Shown: positions 18,532-30,972 of the stretch, piece by piece
Layout: each line of letters begins with the position of its first letter
Numbering within the stretch: position 1 is the first letter of the stretch
DNA from: Pseudofabraea citricarpa
Taxonomy: Eukaryota; Ascomycota; Leotiomycetes; Helotiales; Dermateaceae
DNA: 64,000 nt
Direction: 5' to 3'
NCBI GenBank assembly: GCA_029641185.1
Contig: JAPWGK010000005.1
Span: 1,178,001 to 1,242,000 of the forward strand
Program-made: the position numbers and the translations under genes
The notes under the pieces: model-generated
Seen by the model: the letters and a program-made list of their open reading frames with translations, nothing else
The model's database searches: none
What the model was told of the DNA's origin: nothing

Positions 18532-19905
18532 ATGGGCCAAGAAGAGTCGCAAGTAGTGGATGATAGTGTGCGGCCACATACGCTGGAAGGCGGTCGAAAT
18601 CTGAGCTCGATCGCAAAGTTCATAGCAGATGGCCACGCGAAGAAGATTGTCGTCATGACGGGAGCAGGCATCTCAACCAGCGCAGGTATTCCAGACTTCA
18701 GATCGCCCGAGACAGGACTTTACTCGAACCTGGCCCGTCTAGATCTGGATGATCCCGAAGACGTGTTTGATATCCATTTCTTTCGCAAGAACCCCAATCC
18801 CTTCTACGTCCTAGCAAAGGAACTATACCCTGGAAAGTTCTCGCCGACTGTCTCACATGCTTTCATCGCCTTGCTGGAGCAGAAAGGTCTGCTGGAGATG
18901 CAGTTTACGCAGAACATCGACTGTCTGGAACGGAAGGCTGGAGTCTCAGCAAGTAAAATCGTCGAGGCGCATGGAAGTTTCGCTACGCAGCGATGTATCG
19001 ACTGTAAGACAGAGTATCCCGAGGATCTTATGTTGAAGGCTGTCGAGAGCGGTGATGTTCCACACTGTATCGTTCCGCAGTGCAATGGACTGGTGAAGCC
19101 AGATATTGTCTTCTTTGGAGAAGGACTTCCCCCGAATTTCTTCGCCAATGTCCATGTCGCTGCTGAAGCCGATCTGGTCATTGTGATGGGAACGAGCTTG
19201 AGTGTGGCGCCGTTCTCGCAGCTGCCATATAGAGCTAATGATGGTGTACCGCGACTATTGTTCAATCTGGAGAGAGTAGGAGACCTAGGAAGTAGACCGG
19301 ATGATGTTGTCGTACTAGGAGACTGCGATGACGGGGTCAGAAAACTAGCCGACGCCTTAGGATGGAGAGACGAACTAGAATCGCTCTGGCGAGCAGTGGC
19401 TGGCAAAGAGAAAGAAGAAGCTCTTCTAGCCCGCTTAGAAGCTGAGAGAAAAGCCATGACTAAAGATGAGCTGCTCGCGGATGAGATCGCTAAATTGACT
19501 AGCGAAGTCGACAAAACATTACAGATGTCCAATGATCATCAGGCGTGGGTGAATAAGGGATTGGATAAGGATTCGAAGAAAATTCAGCCGGGTGCAGGTG
19601 CGGCAGCGCTTGATACTATTGATATTGCTCCAGAATCTGCTGCTTCTCAGGCGGCAGCATCCATGCTATCACGTGGAGATGCTGAGGCAATGGACATATG
19701 GAAGAAATTCGAGGTTCAGGAGAACAATGCACCGCTGATTGACAACTTGCCGGCAGCGACTGAATCAAAGGAGTCCTCGACAGAGACAGAGACACCGGCT
19801 GTACTGGATCAAGTTATACAAGAAACAATCCAAGAGCCAAATAGTACCTCGGAGGCGGGCGTATTGCAGAAAGAGGGTAAGTCAAGTCCAAGCACAGATA
19901 TTTGA
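18532..19905 (+). CDS. NAD-dependent protein deacetylase, HST2-like sirtuin
   Basis: This 457-residue class I sirtuin removes acyl groups from lysines using NAD+. The open frame extends upstream to 18352, but only with a GTG there. The first ATG is at 18532 and gives MGQEESQ, which fits an N-myristoylation signal (Gly2, Ser6). Motifs in order: the NAD-binding GAGISTSAGIPDFRSP, then QNIDCLE, the catalytic His in VEAHGSF, a zinc site CxxC (RCIDCK) and CIVPQC, then GEGLP and GTSLSV. A C-terminal tail of about 150 residues is low-complexity and acidic. HST2-type enzymes are mainly cytoplasmic and can shuttle. The frame is intronless. Confidence 0.93.
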   Translation: MGQEESQVVDDSVRPHTLEGGRNLSSIAKFIADGHAKKIVVMTGAGISTSAGIPDFRSPETGLYSNLARLDLDDPEDVFDIHFFRKNPNPFYVLAKELYPGKFSPTVSHAFIALLEQKGLLEMQFTQNIDCLERKAGVSASKIVEAHGSFATQRCIDCKTEYPEDLMLKAVESGDVPHCIVPQCNGLVKPDIVFFGEGLPPNFFANVHVAAEADLVIVMGTSLSVAPFSQLPYRANDGVPRLLFNLERVGDLGSRPDDVVVLGDCDDGVRKLADALGWRDELESLWRAVAGKEKEEALLARLEAERKAMTKDELLADEIAKLTSEVDKTLQMSNDHQAWVNKGLDKDSKKIQPGAGAAALDTIDIAPESAASQAAASMLSRGDAEAMDIWKKFEVQENNAPLIDNLPAATESKESSTETETPAVLDQVIQETIQEPNSTSEAGVLQKEGKSSPSTDI

Positions 19906-20505
19906 ATGGCGATTTTTCTCTGCTAGGATTTCAGTTTTCATAGATCACCAAATCTGCACAAATGAGTCTTGATTATCACAAATTAGACGGGAACAGGGCA
20001 GTTTAGTTCAAGAAAGCAGATGATTTCAGACGAAGACTATGATGTATGATGCCATAAACAAAAGTTGGATTGGAATCTATGTAAGACTTTTCTACTTCAC
20101 GTCTAGTCTACAAAAGCTTTTATTTCTCGAACAACAAAACTTCAGTTGGACGTGTTGCCCGAGCTTTCTTTCCATAGTTGATAGTAAGAATTTAATACTT
20201 CCCTGATGGATCATAGACATTTTAAGACCACGTATGTATCTTCGTATCTATCGAATCCAGAGCTTAGTCAGATCATCACAGACGGATTCCAAGGTTGTAT
20301 ATGACAAGTTCTCTCATCATACCCACACAAAGTAAATGAGACCTTTACTCTGAAAGGGGAAAAAGAAAAGGGGAAAAAGAGAAAAGGAATAGGCCAAATG
20401 CATACCTTGAGACAAACAGAAACGATTGCCGGAATATTTTGAAGTCCCAGCAGAGTTGTATATGCCAATGGCCAACCACTTACCCTCCACACGGAATACA
20501 TCCAT
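19906..20505. other. Intergenic, convergent 3' ends
   Basis: This is the 3' space of the convergent sirtuin and SRPK-like kinase. An A/G-rich stretch lies near 20,350. No gene is seen. Confidence 0.4.
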
Positions 20506-22111
20506 TCATGACTTTATTCCTAGCCAGGGGTGTTTCAGGAGTTCCTTTGCAGTCTTTCTCCTCTCCGGAAGCCACTGGAGCATCTGGCGAACAAAGTCAA
20601 GGAACTGATTCTTGTCTTCCCCCTCCAGAGAAGAGACCAAGCCAGAAAGGTTAGAATCGTAAGGAACAAGATGTCCGTATAGAAATCCACCTGCACAATA
20701 CGTCCGTCAATCATGGCTCTCAGTCAGCGTAAGAATATTGAAAAGACGGACCTTGTTGGTTAAAGAAAGGGCCGCCATAGAACTCGCGCGCAGTCCAACA
20801 CAGCCTGCCTTCTGGATTCTGAAAAGAACATCTCCAAGGAACCTTGCTCCATTTTTCTTCTCGCTCGCGAAGCTCTCGCGGCGGAGGACCGATTAGAGCG
20901 ACCATTTCCGCGAGATGTTTTCGGCTGTCGTAGACTCCGTCAGAGAGGATATCTCGAAACAAATCTTGGTCTTCAAGGAGATTCCAAAGCTGAGCATCAC
21001 ATTGCGATTAGCCCAGTACGGAAAAATGGCAAACAGCGTGGAGGCTCACCAGTACGCCTAAATTCCAAATATCCGCGCTGTACGTCCATCCCGTGCCCAG
21101 TATCACCTCTGGAGCTTGGAAGAGAGGAGGCTGAATCGGGTGTCGCTGACTCTCGGGACCATCTGCGCGCTGGGCTAAACCGAAGTCGCCTAATTTGGGA
21201 AGCATCCTGAAGGACTTCAACGGACCAAAATCATACTGCGACAGATAGACGGGGCGAGAATTTCGAATCTTCCAAGGCACGGTTTCTTCAGATTGGCTAT
21301 TAACCTGAAGGGATTCTTCCAGCACAGATGGGTCCTCGAATCCCATCAAGATATTGTCCTGCTTGATATCTCCAAACGAACAAACCATCAGCATGATGAA
21401 CGGGAGTTCGAGAACAATGTCTGTTCTCACCTGTGTGAACGATGCCGCATTCGCTATGCAGATAATCCAGTCCCAGGAGGAGATGCTGCATGTAAAGCTT
21501 GAGAAGCGGCCCTGGGATCTTGCCGTCTGGAAGTCGCTGTTGGAATTGATTCATCGTTTCCCGCATCGGCTTATAGACCAAACACGGGTGCGTTCCATGG
21601 GATCCCTCGATCTCGAAAGCATCCATAGTCGTCCTCACAAATCTGAAGCCCTTGTGAGCTGGATTCGTCTCGAGATATCTGGAGATGCTCATCTCGTGCT
21701 TTGCCACATCGCTTTCGCCCGAAATGGCGATTTTTAGTGTGACGTATTGATCAGGCTGCCAAAACCATCTAGGAAAGCATCAGAAGTGCTCGGTATGGAG
21801 TTGAATTAAGCTAAACATATGAGCACGTACCGTGAAGTATCTTTGCATATCCAAACAGTTGAAGAGGCACCCCATCCAAGCTTGGCCAGTACCTTATATC
21901 GGTTGTGTAGCAGATCCCCTACATTCGTCGGATGAAAGTGCTTAGCTTCATAACCAGGTATTGTCTCTTCCTCGATGAGAACATCAGACGGGAGAGTCAT
22001 ATCTGTACGGCTAGCGGCCATCGAAAAGCTTCTTATCAAAGGATAACTTTGCCGCAGATATGAACATCCTCTAGAACTTAGGTAAGTACCTGAGGGCCGA
22101 CATCTAGTCAT
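20506..22111 (-). CDS. SRPK-like serine/threonine protein kinase
   Basis: This kinase has 453 residues in five exons: 21831..22111, 21431..21768, 21050..21369, 20752..20989 and 20506..20690. The introns are 62, 61, 60 and 61 nt, and all phases close. The ATP loop is KLGWGASSTVW, the ATP Lys is in YVTLKIA, the catalytic loop is HTDIKQDN (the HTD form typical of SR-protein kinases), and the Mg loop is GDFGLAQ. The activation segment ends in QAPEVILG, then SADIWNLGV and a C-lobe ending KHPWLGIKS. The spacer between lobes is short, as in the small fungal SRPK-like proteins. The start could also be a later in-frame Met. An intact fold argues for an active kinase. Confidence 0.88.
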
Positions 22112-22963
22112 GGTTTGGGATAAGGCGGTGCATAGTTCTATAGAATGCAGTAGTTGATGTTTGAAATGGATGCAAGTCAGAGAAGTAAGGAACTCGGATA
22201 GGCGTGGTTGGGGAAATAGAAGGAGCAAGGATGGCAGAATAGTAAATAGGAATAAATATCTATCTAGAAAGATAAATGTTGGGAGAATAGTCACGTGGGT
22301 GCATGAGACTCTGGTCCCTCCTGTAGCTCCTCTTTCCTCCTTAGACAAACCAATAACCTTCGAACAAGAGCATTCAATTCACCAGAGTGAAAATGTAGTG
22401 CTTATCGTCCCATTGATTACAGTCAATCGACAATAAATATACCAAATCCGAAAAGATTTTATCTCAGGCATCTATAGAGGCAGGGGTGGTATTTCAGGGG
22501 GTGACCTTTCATCCATCCACCCATATGTAATTGTTTTAACACGAATAAGACTTTGAAAGTTTTACGATTTAACACAGCATCCCATATTCCTCTTCTGAAT
22601 CTCACTTTACCAAGCATCTCCAAGCACGCTATGCAACAAACAGAAACTTACATCTTCTTCGCTCATACTTCATCCACAACGCAAATAGAAAAGATCAATC
22701 TTGCCACACATGATTTAAGTATATACAATTTCTCATATTGTGTGGATTATCCTCCTTCATAAACATTAATTATAATAACCACCAGTTGGTCAGCCAGAAA
22801 CCACCATTGAAAAGAGGATAAAACGCCTCCGCCGTTCACCATCAGTCGGTCATATGATACATTGATTTTGCTCCTCCCGGCCGACCCCGAACCATTTAAC
22901 CATAGATCCAAAATGAAAGTGAGTCATGACATCCTAGAAATCTGGATCGTGGTGAGATGAGAT
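22112..22963. other. Intergenic
   Basis: This is the upstream region of the SRPK-like kinase and downstream region of the SUR7-like gene. Small frames here have no motif. No gene is supported. Confidence 0.4.
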
Positions 22964-23895
22964 TTACGAGTACTCTTCCTTGACACGTCGTCCACTATCG
23001 TTATCGACAAAGGAACCACGGGCGGATCTACGGCTTCGTTGACGGCGGAAAAATGTTCGCTCGTTGGAAACTTTATCCTTGCGGCCGCCTCCGAGGCCAC
23101 AGCCGAGGAAGAGAAGAACCATGGCAAGGAACATAGCAGCCCATGCTCCCCAAGTGAAGCCGAATGCGTAACGGCCAATTCGTGCAGAGATGTCGGCCGA
23201 TCGGAAGACATTGCGCATCTTGACAAAGGTGACACTATGGATATGTTAGCGGCTAATGAAAAATTAGAACAAAAGTACGTACGTCATGAGGGCTGCAGCG
23301 AGTGACATGAAAAATAGAGCGGTTCCCAAGATCAGGCCCGAAAGTCCAGAAGCTAGACGACTAAATGGAGCAAGAAGACTAGACAGGAAACCGAAGCAGG
23401 CGAAGAGAAGTGCGATGAGGTAGAAGACCCAGCCGAATCTCCACATGTAATAGTAGTAGGTGCTAGTTGTGCCCTTTCCGTGGGATCTGCATCTGTTAGT
23501 ATCATTCTCATGTCCAGACTGGCGGTACATCTTACCCCAGCAATTGTTCAGGTACTCCATTTTCTCGGTCGAGCCATGCATATCCAACTGGAAGGTCAGG
23601 TACCGGAGATCCGCAATCCTGGTTACCCTCCCCGCAGACGTAGAAGTAGGTCCATTGTGATACCGGGCGTCCCGCTGGTGTGAAGCTCGATGTGTCGGCG
23701 CGCAAGAAATAGGTCTTGTTGAGAGGCGCGATGTCCTTGTAGCCCGACAGAACGACGAAGAACATAAGCACAATTGATCCGCCGATGAGGATGATGGACG
23801 TCAAGCCCGCGATGGAACCTGTGACAGCAGATTAGCGACGAGTTTTCTTTTTCATTGGGTGTGAATCAAGGGCGCATACGGATTCCAACAGCCAT
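22964..23895 (-). CDS. SUR7/PalI-family four-helix membrane protein
   Basis: This protein of 257 residues has four exons: a 16-nt first exon 23880..23895, then 23536..23818, 23283..23486 and 22964..23234, with introns of 61, 49 and 48 nt. Four hydrophobic segments are visible: near the N-terminus (IILIGGSIVLMFFVVLSG), FYLIALLFACFGFLSSLL, LILGTALFFMSLAAALM, and MFLAMVLLFLGCGLGG. A large loop after helix 1 contains WTYFYVCGEGNQDC, matching the extracellular loop of eisosome/MCC proteins. The C-terminus is basic. It is expected in the plasma membrane, with a role in membrane-domain organisation or cortical patches. The tiny first exon is supported by a GTATGC donor and the phase. Confidence 0.87.
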
Positions 23896-25640
23896 GGTGC
23901 TGGCCTCTTGAGTGGCGGTCTGTTTCGGTGGTTGGGGATGGTTGATTGTCGATTCGATGGGACAAAGGAAGGGAGGTCGGATGATGGGGAAGCAGTTCTG
24001 GGAAAGTTGTTTATTAGTGTTTGTTGCATTCCCGGCCAAAGTTGAGCTACCAAACAGCTCAGACCACCATCAAAACATACCTGGAGCTTGGCGTTGTTTC
24101 GACTGGGACGGTGATACTTGCAGACCGGACTGGGGAGGTTGGGGGAATGTTCGAGAGAAGAGATGAGACGAGGGTTAATAAACCAAGGTGCCCGCTGGCT
24201 AGTGTGTTGGTAGCTGATAGTTGCTACTGGGTCTGTTCTTGCAGTGTGTGCGTGTTGATTTGGTGGATTTGGTGGCTTTGCGCTCTGATGCAATGACGAT
24301 GATTTTCCTGAGTATCGCGGGAGCGCTTGTCCTAATTCGGCGGGGTGTCGCTCACGTGATTTGGGGATCATGCTGGCTATGGATTCGATATGACGCAACG
24401 TTTTGAGGCTTTGCTGATTGCCGAGCTCTTGTGTCCAAACCATCGACGAGAATTTCTTGACCAAAGCACGTAGGAATAAACATCAGTTGTCATTCACAAG
24501 ATAATAACCCACGCAAGCTGGACATGAAATGGAAACAACCCTGTTCGGATCACACCCACCAAGGAAACCTTCCGATTCGAATCCATACCTACTTCAACCG
24601 AGCTCATGCTTACTATACCACGGCGTGACTATAGAAGTCAGAGCTTTTCAATAGAACAACAGCTATATGCTTCACAATATGGACATTACAGCTGCTACCG
24701 AGTTATGGTTATTCTATGCTTATTGGTCGTTATAGACCACAATACTTGAATATCACATTCAAAGACCACCCGGCAAAAAAGCAGCTCTTACCGGCAAACC
24801 AGCCAATCTTTTCGTCCGCCGCGCGTAGCATCCTAGAGAATAACGAGCTGTATTACCACACTTGTGCTACGCCGGAGCAGATCGCTGTGCTACACATGTT
24901 GGGTGCATCTGTGCAGACGTGCAACAAGATCGAAGACATCGGGATTTGCGATTCTGGCTATATGCACTCGCTCCAATCAACACGGCGTCCCGTGATTTCC
25001 ATGGCGCCTTGCATCCGAAGTTGTCAGCCTGCGTTACACTTCTCTCGTCCACTCCGGATGAACTGGCTATGCAGGTACTCGGATTGGTTTGTTGTCTGAC
25101 GCGTCAGCTGTGCAACATCGAGAGTCCAGTAGGATGCAACACCATAGATAGATGCACGGGATCAATCTTGGTAATGTACCTAAGTACCTACATACATAAC
25201 GGTAACGTAAATTCTCCATACCGACTGGGAGCCCGTTATTCTATAAGTAGCAAGAATAAGCTATGAGCAAGAAAGGCTCACATTTTCAGCTTCGATGTCC
25301 AAAAGCCGCGCGTTCGCTGTACTAAGGCTATCTACCATGCTATCGTGAATTCCATTTGTCAAGCCTGAGGTATTGTGAATTATGTTATTCTTTCTCGGCT
25401 GTGCATTTCAAGGCAGCTGAAAGCCAAGACGCAATTGTTAAAACTCTACCTACATACATTTTAGGCTGCCAAAGCTTGTCAGCCTTAACAGAAGTCAAGC
25501 GACAGAAGCAAGGTGTTTTGATTAGCATGCCAGTCGCTAATGTCCAGCAGGCCCACGCGGCAAACCCCCCTCTGTCTTCGAAAACTTGCAACTTAGGTTT
25601 GCCTTTCAGAATCTTAGTTCCTACTTGACTCGTGCTGCGT
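23896..25640. other. Gene-poor region with a coding-like frame
   Basis: The first part is the SUR7-like promoter. A 127-codon forward frame at 24716-25099 has coding-like composition in places (LLPANQPIFSSAARSILENN) but no recognisable domain and no clear splice partners. I call no gene here. Confidence 0.35.
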
Positions 25641-26047
25641 AGGATCTAGAATTTGCTGCAATTCTTTCTACCAACAGTAGCACGACGTCGACCATCTCGA
25701 TCGACGACGACCCTGAGTCCCTCAGATATACAGAGGACAATCTCATCCTTCCTGCCACTAAGAATACTAGAGAAGTAGTCGCAAGAAGAAATCAGGTCTG
25801 GCAAGGTTTTCTGGAAAGATCAATACATCGAATACTTCCCGAGCGCTTGAAAATTTCAACCCTGCTACATCGACTCCCAGCACTACCAGAAGATCCGAAG
25901 GGAGTGTCATTCTTGCAACAGCAGTCGACACAGAAATTAATTATATTGTCTAGTTGCCTGTTCTTTGAAATCGAGAACTGGAACAGAGCAGCGATGGAAG
26001 CGTATCCTCTCAAGAAGCCTTCAGACAAGATGCAAATTCTCAGCTGA
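25641..26047 (+). pseudogene. Orphan coding-like exon, probable gene remnant
   Basis: After an acceptor-like GCGTAG, about 134 codons are open without an ATG and end in TGA at 26045-26047. The translation looks protein-like: an acidic Ser/Thr-rich start with ISIDDDPESLRYTEDN, then VVARRNQVWQGFLERSIHRI and KLIILSSCLFFEIENWNRAA. I do not recognise the family. No convincing upstream exon with a start was found, so it is either the last exon of a gene whose 5' part I missed or a relic. Confidence 0.35.
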
Positions 26048-28074
26048 GGTATCCTTTTTAAATTGGTAAGCTAAGATAAATAGGATAGGAAGAACCTCTG
26101 AGTGTAGTAACGGCGCTGGGATTTTGTTTGCTGGATGGGCATACGTCCTCTCTAAGTTCCAGCTTGGCACAGTCTTAGTATCCAGTCTTCGGCGGCCATT
26201 GCTATGACATTATTAGCACTGCCGCTTCTTAACGAGGCTTCCTCAACCGTGCAACTACCAAAGTCAAGCCTTCACATCCCTTGTAATTCATCGTCAACTC
26301 CTCCAGGAAGTCATCATAAGCTGCTCCAAGACCTTGAGAATTTTCTCAAATACATGACCCTTAGTTCGAATCTACGATTTCTATCATCCACGCTGTAGTA
26401 GAACCGGGTGTGGATTGCAACCTAGTGACTCCCTAGTGCGATGGAATAACTGAGATTCCGGAGTCTCTCGTCAAAAGAGGTCGCCTTTAGGTATGGGTCA
26501 TACCCTGGCCTGGCACTTCGCCGTCCCGATCTTGCTGCACTATGGTACAGCATTACCTTATTTGGACAGACAACACCTATTGAAGGCCTCGTCCCTTACT
26601 TTAAGATACTGCAAGCATCTCCGCCATCATTTATGGGCTGGTGAGGCTCCGGGCCGTATCTACAAGAGGATAACACAATATCTGGGCAGACGTGTGGCGG
26701 CTGCGTCACGACTTGCCAAGTCAATCCACCGTACTGACATCTGTGTCTTTCGCAGCTGACGTGTCAACGAACCTCAAGTTCCAACTCTTCAGGGTGCATG
26801 GCCCCTAATGGTGGCCAGCCTGAAAGTGGTGTACTCTTGAACGAAAGACCTTCCGGCTCAACTTCTCAACGTTTAGAGACGAAAGAAATTATGACGAAGG
26901 TTACAACGGTGGCATGACGACTAGACGTCCGAATTTGCATCGCATTCAAGGTTTCGTCTTGAGCACAACCTCGGTTATGAACCTGACCATGTAGCCACTG
27001 AAATAATGGTGGGAAACGCATTTCGTTGGGTTGCTGCAGAAATCGACCTTTCTAGCCGAAGTATTTGTCCCCATCCATGGCTTGGGGCAGACGACTTTCC
27101 AAAGCACGACGAACCAGTACCAGTTTCTACTCCATCCTTCTCCGAACAGGCGATTAAGCGAGTGAGAGATTGGCGAGATGCATGCGAGCAGAACGCATAT
27201 AGACAGCGATATGGAAGTTATTGCTACGTCAGGATGATCATTGATCCTGTAGTGATGACTCAAGGGGGACATATATCTATCACTTTTGAATAGTGGCCTC
27301 GTATAGGACAATTGATATCTGATTGATCCAATCGACAGATTGGTGAATCTAAAGCTGAAAAATCCTGTACTAGCTGTATCCAGATAATGAGGCTTCACAA
27401 GCTGTTAATCAACTGGCTCCGTTGACGTCAATAAATTAGTAACAATTTGACGCGGCATCCAACAAGTACTCTACTTCCTGATATGTACCCGAAATATCTG
27501 GGCTTCTACTAGGATAGACACCATAACTGCAATAGACTATGTAGAGATTTAAAAGCTCACCTGCAAAGTCGTTACCACCCTTGTACTGGAACTAATTATG
27601 TTCGCTATTGGAGTATGTGCAAGTGCTGCGAGAGGCTACGTCAAATACTACCTTTCACCGACGATCATTTCTCATGGTGGAGTAAGCCACCAACAAACTG
27701 TAGGAAGCCTCATGCGAATCGGTATCAAAATGACTTGAGAGTGCGGGGTCAATACTCAGATGGAGGTGAAGGTAAGTCTTCAATGAATGGATGTCAGCAC
27801 ACCTTCACCGTCGGACGTGAGCTTAAATGGCTTTGCAGAACAGATGGGCTGAAAGATAAGAAATCCTTAGGCAAATCAGAAATCGTAGAGCCTTTTCAGT
27901 GCAGCTGAAAGGTGATGCCTTTTTTGATCGCCCGCAGCAGCTGCGGGGTATGTGGAGGACAAGCTGTCGCAGGTGGCTATTTAATTAATCAATTCCATTC
28001 TCCAACTAGACTCTTGATGTTTTCAGATACCTATTTGTTTTCGTGGTGTCTGTCCTTCTACGCTACTTGCCCCA
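26048..28074. other. Gene-poor region
   Basis: Several frames of 60-100 codons on both strands (for example 26493-26759, 27006-27293 and 27615-27908) lack motifs, splice structure and agreement between neighbours. I see no supported gene. Confidence 0.4.
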
Positions 28075-28350
28075 ATGTCTTCCTCTGGCGCACAGTATAC
28101 AGAGCAGCAGAAGGCCGATCGTGCCGCTGTCACCACAGGTCTGACTGATCCGACAAACGCCCAGGTCATGCAGGACCAAGGCGATTCCTCATTGAGGAAG
28201 CGGGCTGAGAACAAAGCTGCCAAAGCTGCACAAGCTGCTAAGGATGCCAAAGCTGCGGCGGGAAAGAAGTGTATGTTCCGATCAATTCAGATCCCATCTC
28301 ATCCTACTCTAGCAGCGTGATGGACAATATCTCACTCATGATGACCTTTG
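28075..28350 (+). CDS. Small Lys/Ala-rich hydrophilic protein
   Basis: The first exon 28075..28270 encodes 65 residues: a polar N-terminus (SSGAQYTEQQKADRAA), the segment TTGLTDPTNAQVMQDQGD, and a Lys/Ala helix ending AAKDAKAAAGKK. It stops at a consensus GTATGT donor. Joining to the acceptor TTTGATAG (near 28353) makes a TGA across the junction, giving a 65-residue protein. Reading through instead ends at 28320. The C-terminal half should form a long charged helix. Regular codon use and the good donor argue that it is real. I do not recognise the family. Confidence 0.5.
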
Positions 28351-28353
28351 ATA

Positions 28354-29145
28354 GGAGGAAGTACTTTGTCAATTTTGTAGGCCGTATCTGTTGCTTCACC
28401 ATCTGCAGATTGTGGACTGATCTTTTAGGAAAGGGAACACTCGTCTTGGATGGATAGTTGTTGATACTGAGGGGTAGCAAGGAGAGTTGTGTAATTGGCT
28501 GATTATCATAAATGTTTGGGCTTGGATAATCATGTGACCATGCTAGCTACTTTAATTCTAGTCCCTTTCCGGAGATGGGTCGCTTGCTTGCCCGCCAACG
28601 TAACTTAGCAAGAAACACTGCACTATCAACAGCTCAAGCCTTCCCTTTGACTTGCGCACTCTTGCCAGACTCGATCTAGGCGCTAGAGTAGACTACTTGT
28701 CTTTTTAGTAGTGATATTGTAGTGGAGCAGAGCTCCCTACGATTTCACATTCGGGTTTTAGTTATTCCGAGCCGGAGGCTCTACTACCTCGTAGCTTTCC
28801 GTAGCCTTCAAATGGCATCACACTCTTCCTTTGTTATATTACTCCTACTGTTTGCTTTGGTTGTTTGTTTATCGTGCACATCGACGGCACACATCGTACT
28901 CCATTACAATATAGAATAAGAACCCTTCGTTCTATTTGCCTGGCCTTTAGGAAAGCTACCACACAGCCGTTGCGTCCGCCGGGGTCATGAGGCCATCCAG
29001 GGAGTTGATGGTACGTTAACCTATGAACATAGTTGTCGATTTAAAATCAACAACATTGGGGATCAATGCTTCTTGATTTTCCACGGCCTTCGCAGACTTA
29101 CTCACAATTCGCTTCCTGGAGCCAGTCTCCCATGAAATAGCAGGT
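28354..29145. other. Intergenic
   Basis: No gene is supported. This is the upstream region of the phosphotransferase-like gene. Confidence 0.4.
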
Positions 29146-30972
29146 ATGGACTACGATCTCATCATTCAGCGGTCTCGAGAGTCGACTCTTCGAGACTGGA
29201 TAGCTGATATCCGCGACGAAGATGTGATACTTTTAGCAGCAAGCTACCGTCCTGACCAGCCGCAGTGTACTGTGGAATGTGTTCTCGGAGGTAGCTTCAA
29301 TGTGTGCTTTAAGATAGCATTTGATGATGGGCTTCTGTGGATCGTGCGCGTCCCCAAGCCTGGACGTGTTATGTTTATGGAGAAGAAGGTCCGCGATGAA
29401 GTAGCAGTGATGAAATTCGTCAGATCAGCCACCAGCATCCCGGTTCCAGCTATCATAGCCTTCGGAACGGCAGAAGACAATGTGGGAGGCTTCGGTCCTT
29501 TCATAATTACCGAGTTTATCCATGGAGATAACCTTGGAGTCAAGCTGTTCGACAACAACTTGTGTCAGGAGTTTGAAGAGAGCATTTATCGCCAGATCGC
29601 CGGTTTTCTTTTGCAACTTTCAAACTGCAGATTCGATACGATTGGATCGTTGTCTCTGGAAGGTCATGGAAACGAAGCCACATGGTCTGTAAGAACAAAG
29701 CCGCTAACATTGGCTATTAATGAGTCTCTTAGGGGTGGCGGTGTGGATCTTTCTGGCAAGTCTTGGACCGTAGCCCTTTATTGTTGAGTCTCTAATTGAA
29801 GATTGATGCCAGACCTCTCGCGGCCTTGCAAATCGACGTCTGATTATTTCCTCCAAATAGCAGAGCAAAAGTTGTCCCATCTACTTCGACAGCAAAATTC
29901 GATTGACGACCGAGAAGACGCAATCAATAAATTAAAGCGTCGCCGTCTTTTTGAATCAATCACGTCACACTTCGTGTGCAAAGAATATAATCATGGCCCT
30001 TTCGCACTCGTGTGCGATGACTTCCGTCCGGGTAACATGCTTGTTAGGGATGGAGAGATCGTTGCTGTCTTCGACTGGGAGTGGACCTACGTTGGACCAC
30101 TAGAACTCTTGCTATCACCCCCACGATGGCTTTGTAAAGACTGGCCAGCAGTTTGGGATTCGGATCAACGGGCCGAATACCATAAGAAATTCAAGAAATT
30201 CGTCAGAGTCCTACAGGAGGAAGAGCTGAGGCTTTTCAAATCAGGCCCTGCAAAAATGTCGAAGTTGATGGAAGAATCCTGGAATCAGAGCGGAAAGTTC
30301 GAGTACTATCAGCTTCTTGGGGAAGTTTTCCTCTTTGATGAAGACTGGTTATGGGAACGACTTGAAGCGGACTATACTGATCAGGGACAGAGCCCGTTAG
30401 ACGATACAAGTATCGTCGAGGGAAAACTAGCAGACTTCTTCAGCTATCTAGCTATGAGTGGTCCTATGCGAGTCTTTGACTATCTTAAGAGCTCTAAAGA
30501 CTCAGGCAAATGTTCGTTCTGCTGGGCTTGTCTCCACCCAGGCTGGAAGAGTCATGATATCTCCGAGTGTATCCAGCTACCTTACAAAAATTCTACAGTC
30601 TCTGTTATGGAGGCGGCTGAAACTTGCCACTCTCATTTTCGCTACCCAGAGGGTCTAGATATTCACCTGACGTGCGGTACTCCTTACTATTTCGGCTGTA
30701 GCGATAAGCACTGCTCATATCCGATGATCGCATATTCAGTATTCATTGCCGCAACTTCTAAGGCGAGCCACCTCCATCGCAATGCTCGAATAGCATTCGC
30801 CAAACATTATAACATCGATATGGATAAAATTGCGCCCGGAGAACTTATGGAAGTGATGGCTAGACCTCGTCAATTGGCTTCAAGCACTGTTTCCGCTCTA
30901 GTATGGTTCATTGAACTTATTCATGATGATGCTCAACCGTCCTTCCAATGGTATTCGCAATATGGCCTCTGA
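29146..30972 (+). CDS. Aminoglycoside-phosphotransferase-like (APH/choline kinase fold) protein, fungal type
   Basis: Two exons, 29146..29755 and 29813..30972, encode 589 residues. The 57-nt intron begins GCAAGT, not GT, has a CTAAT branch and ends CCAG. Only this GC-AG splice joins the two frames in phase. The N-lobe includes GGSFNVCFKIAF and WIVRVPKP. The Brenner-type catalytic loop is CDDFRPGNMLV, with Cys where bacterial APHs have His, as in many fungal members. The metal motif is FDWEWTY. After about residue 420 there is an extra Cys/His-containing C-terminal region (CSFCWACLHPGW). These proteins phosphorylate small molecules or are inactive; the substrate is unknown. Confidence 0.83.

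Noticed and set aside
18804..19532. 242-codon minus-strand frame opposite the sirtuin
   Set aside because: Shadow of a codon-biased gene; Ser-rich and without motifs.
23832..24464. 210-codon minus-strand frame overlapping the SUR7-like start
   Set aside because: No domain, and incompatible with the well-supported splice at 23819-23879.
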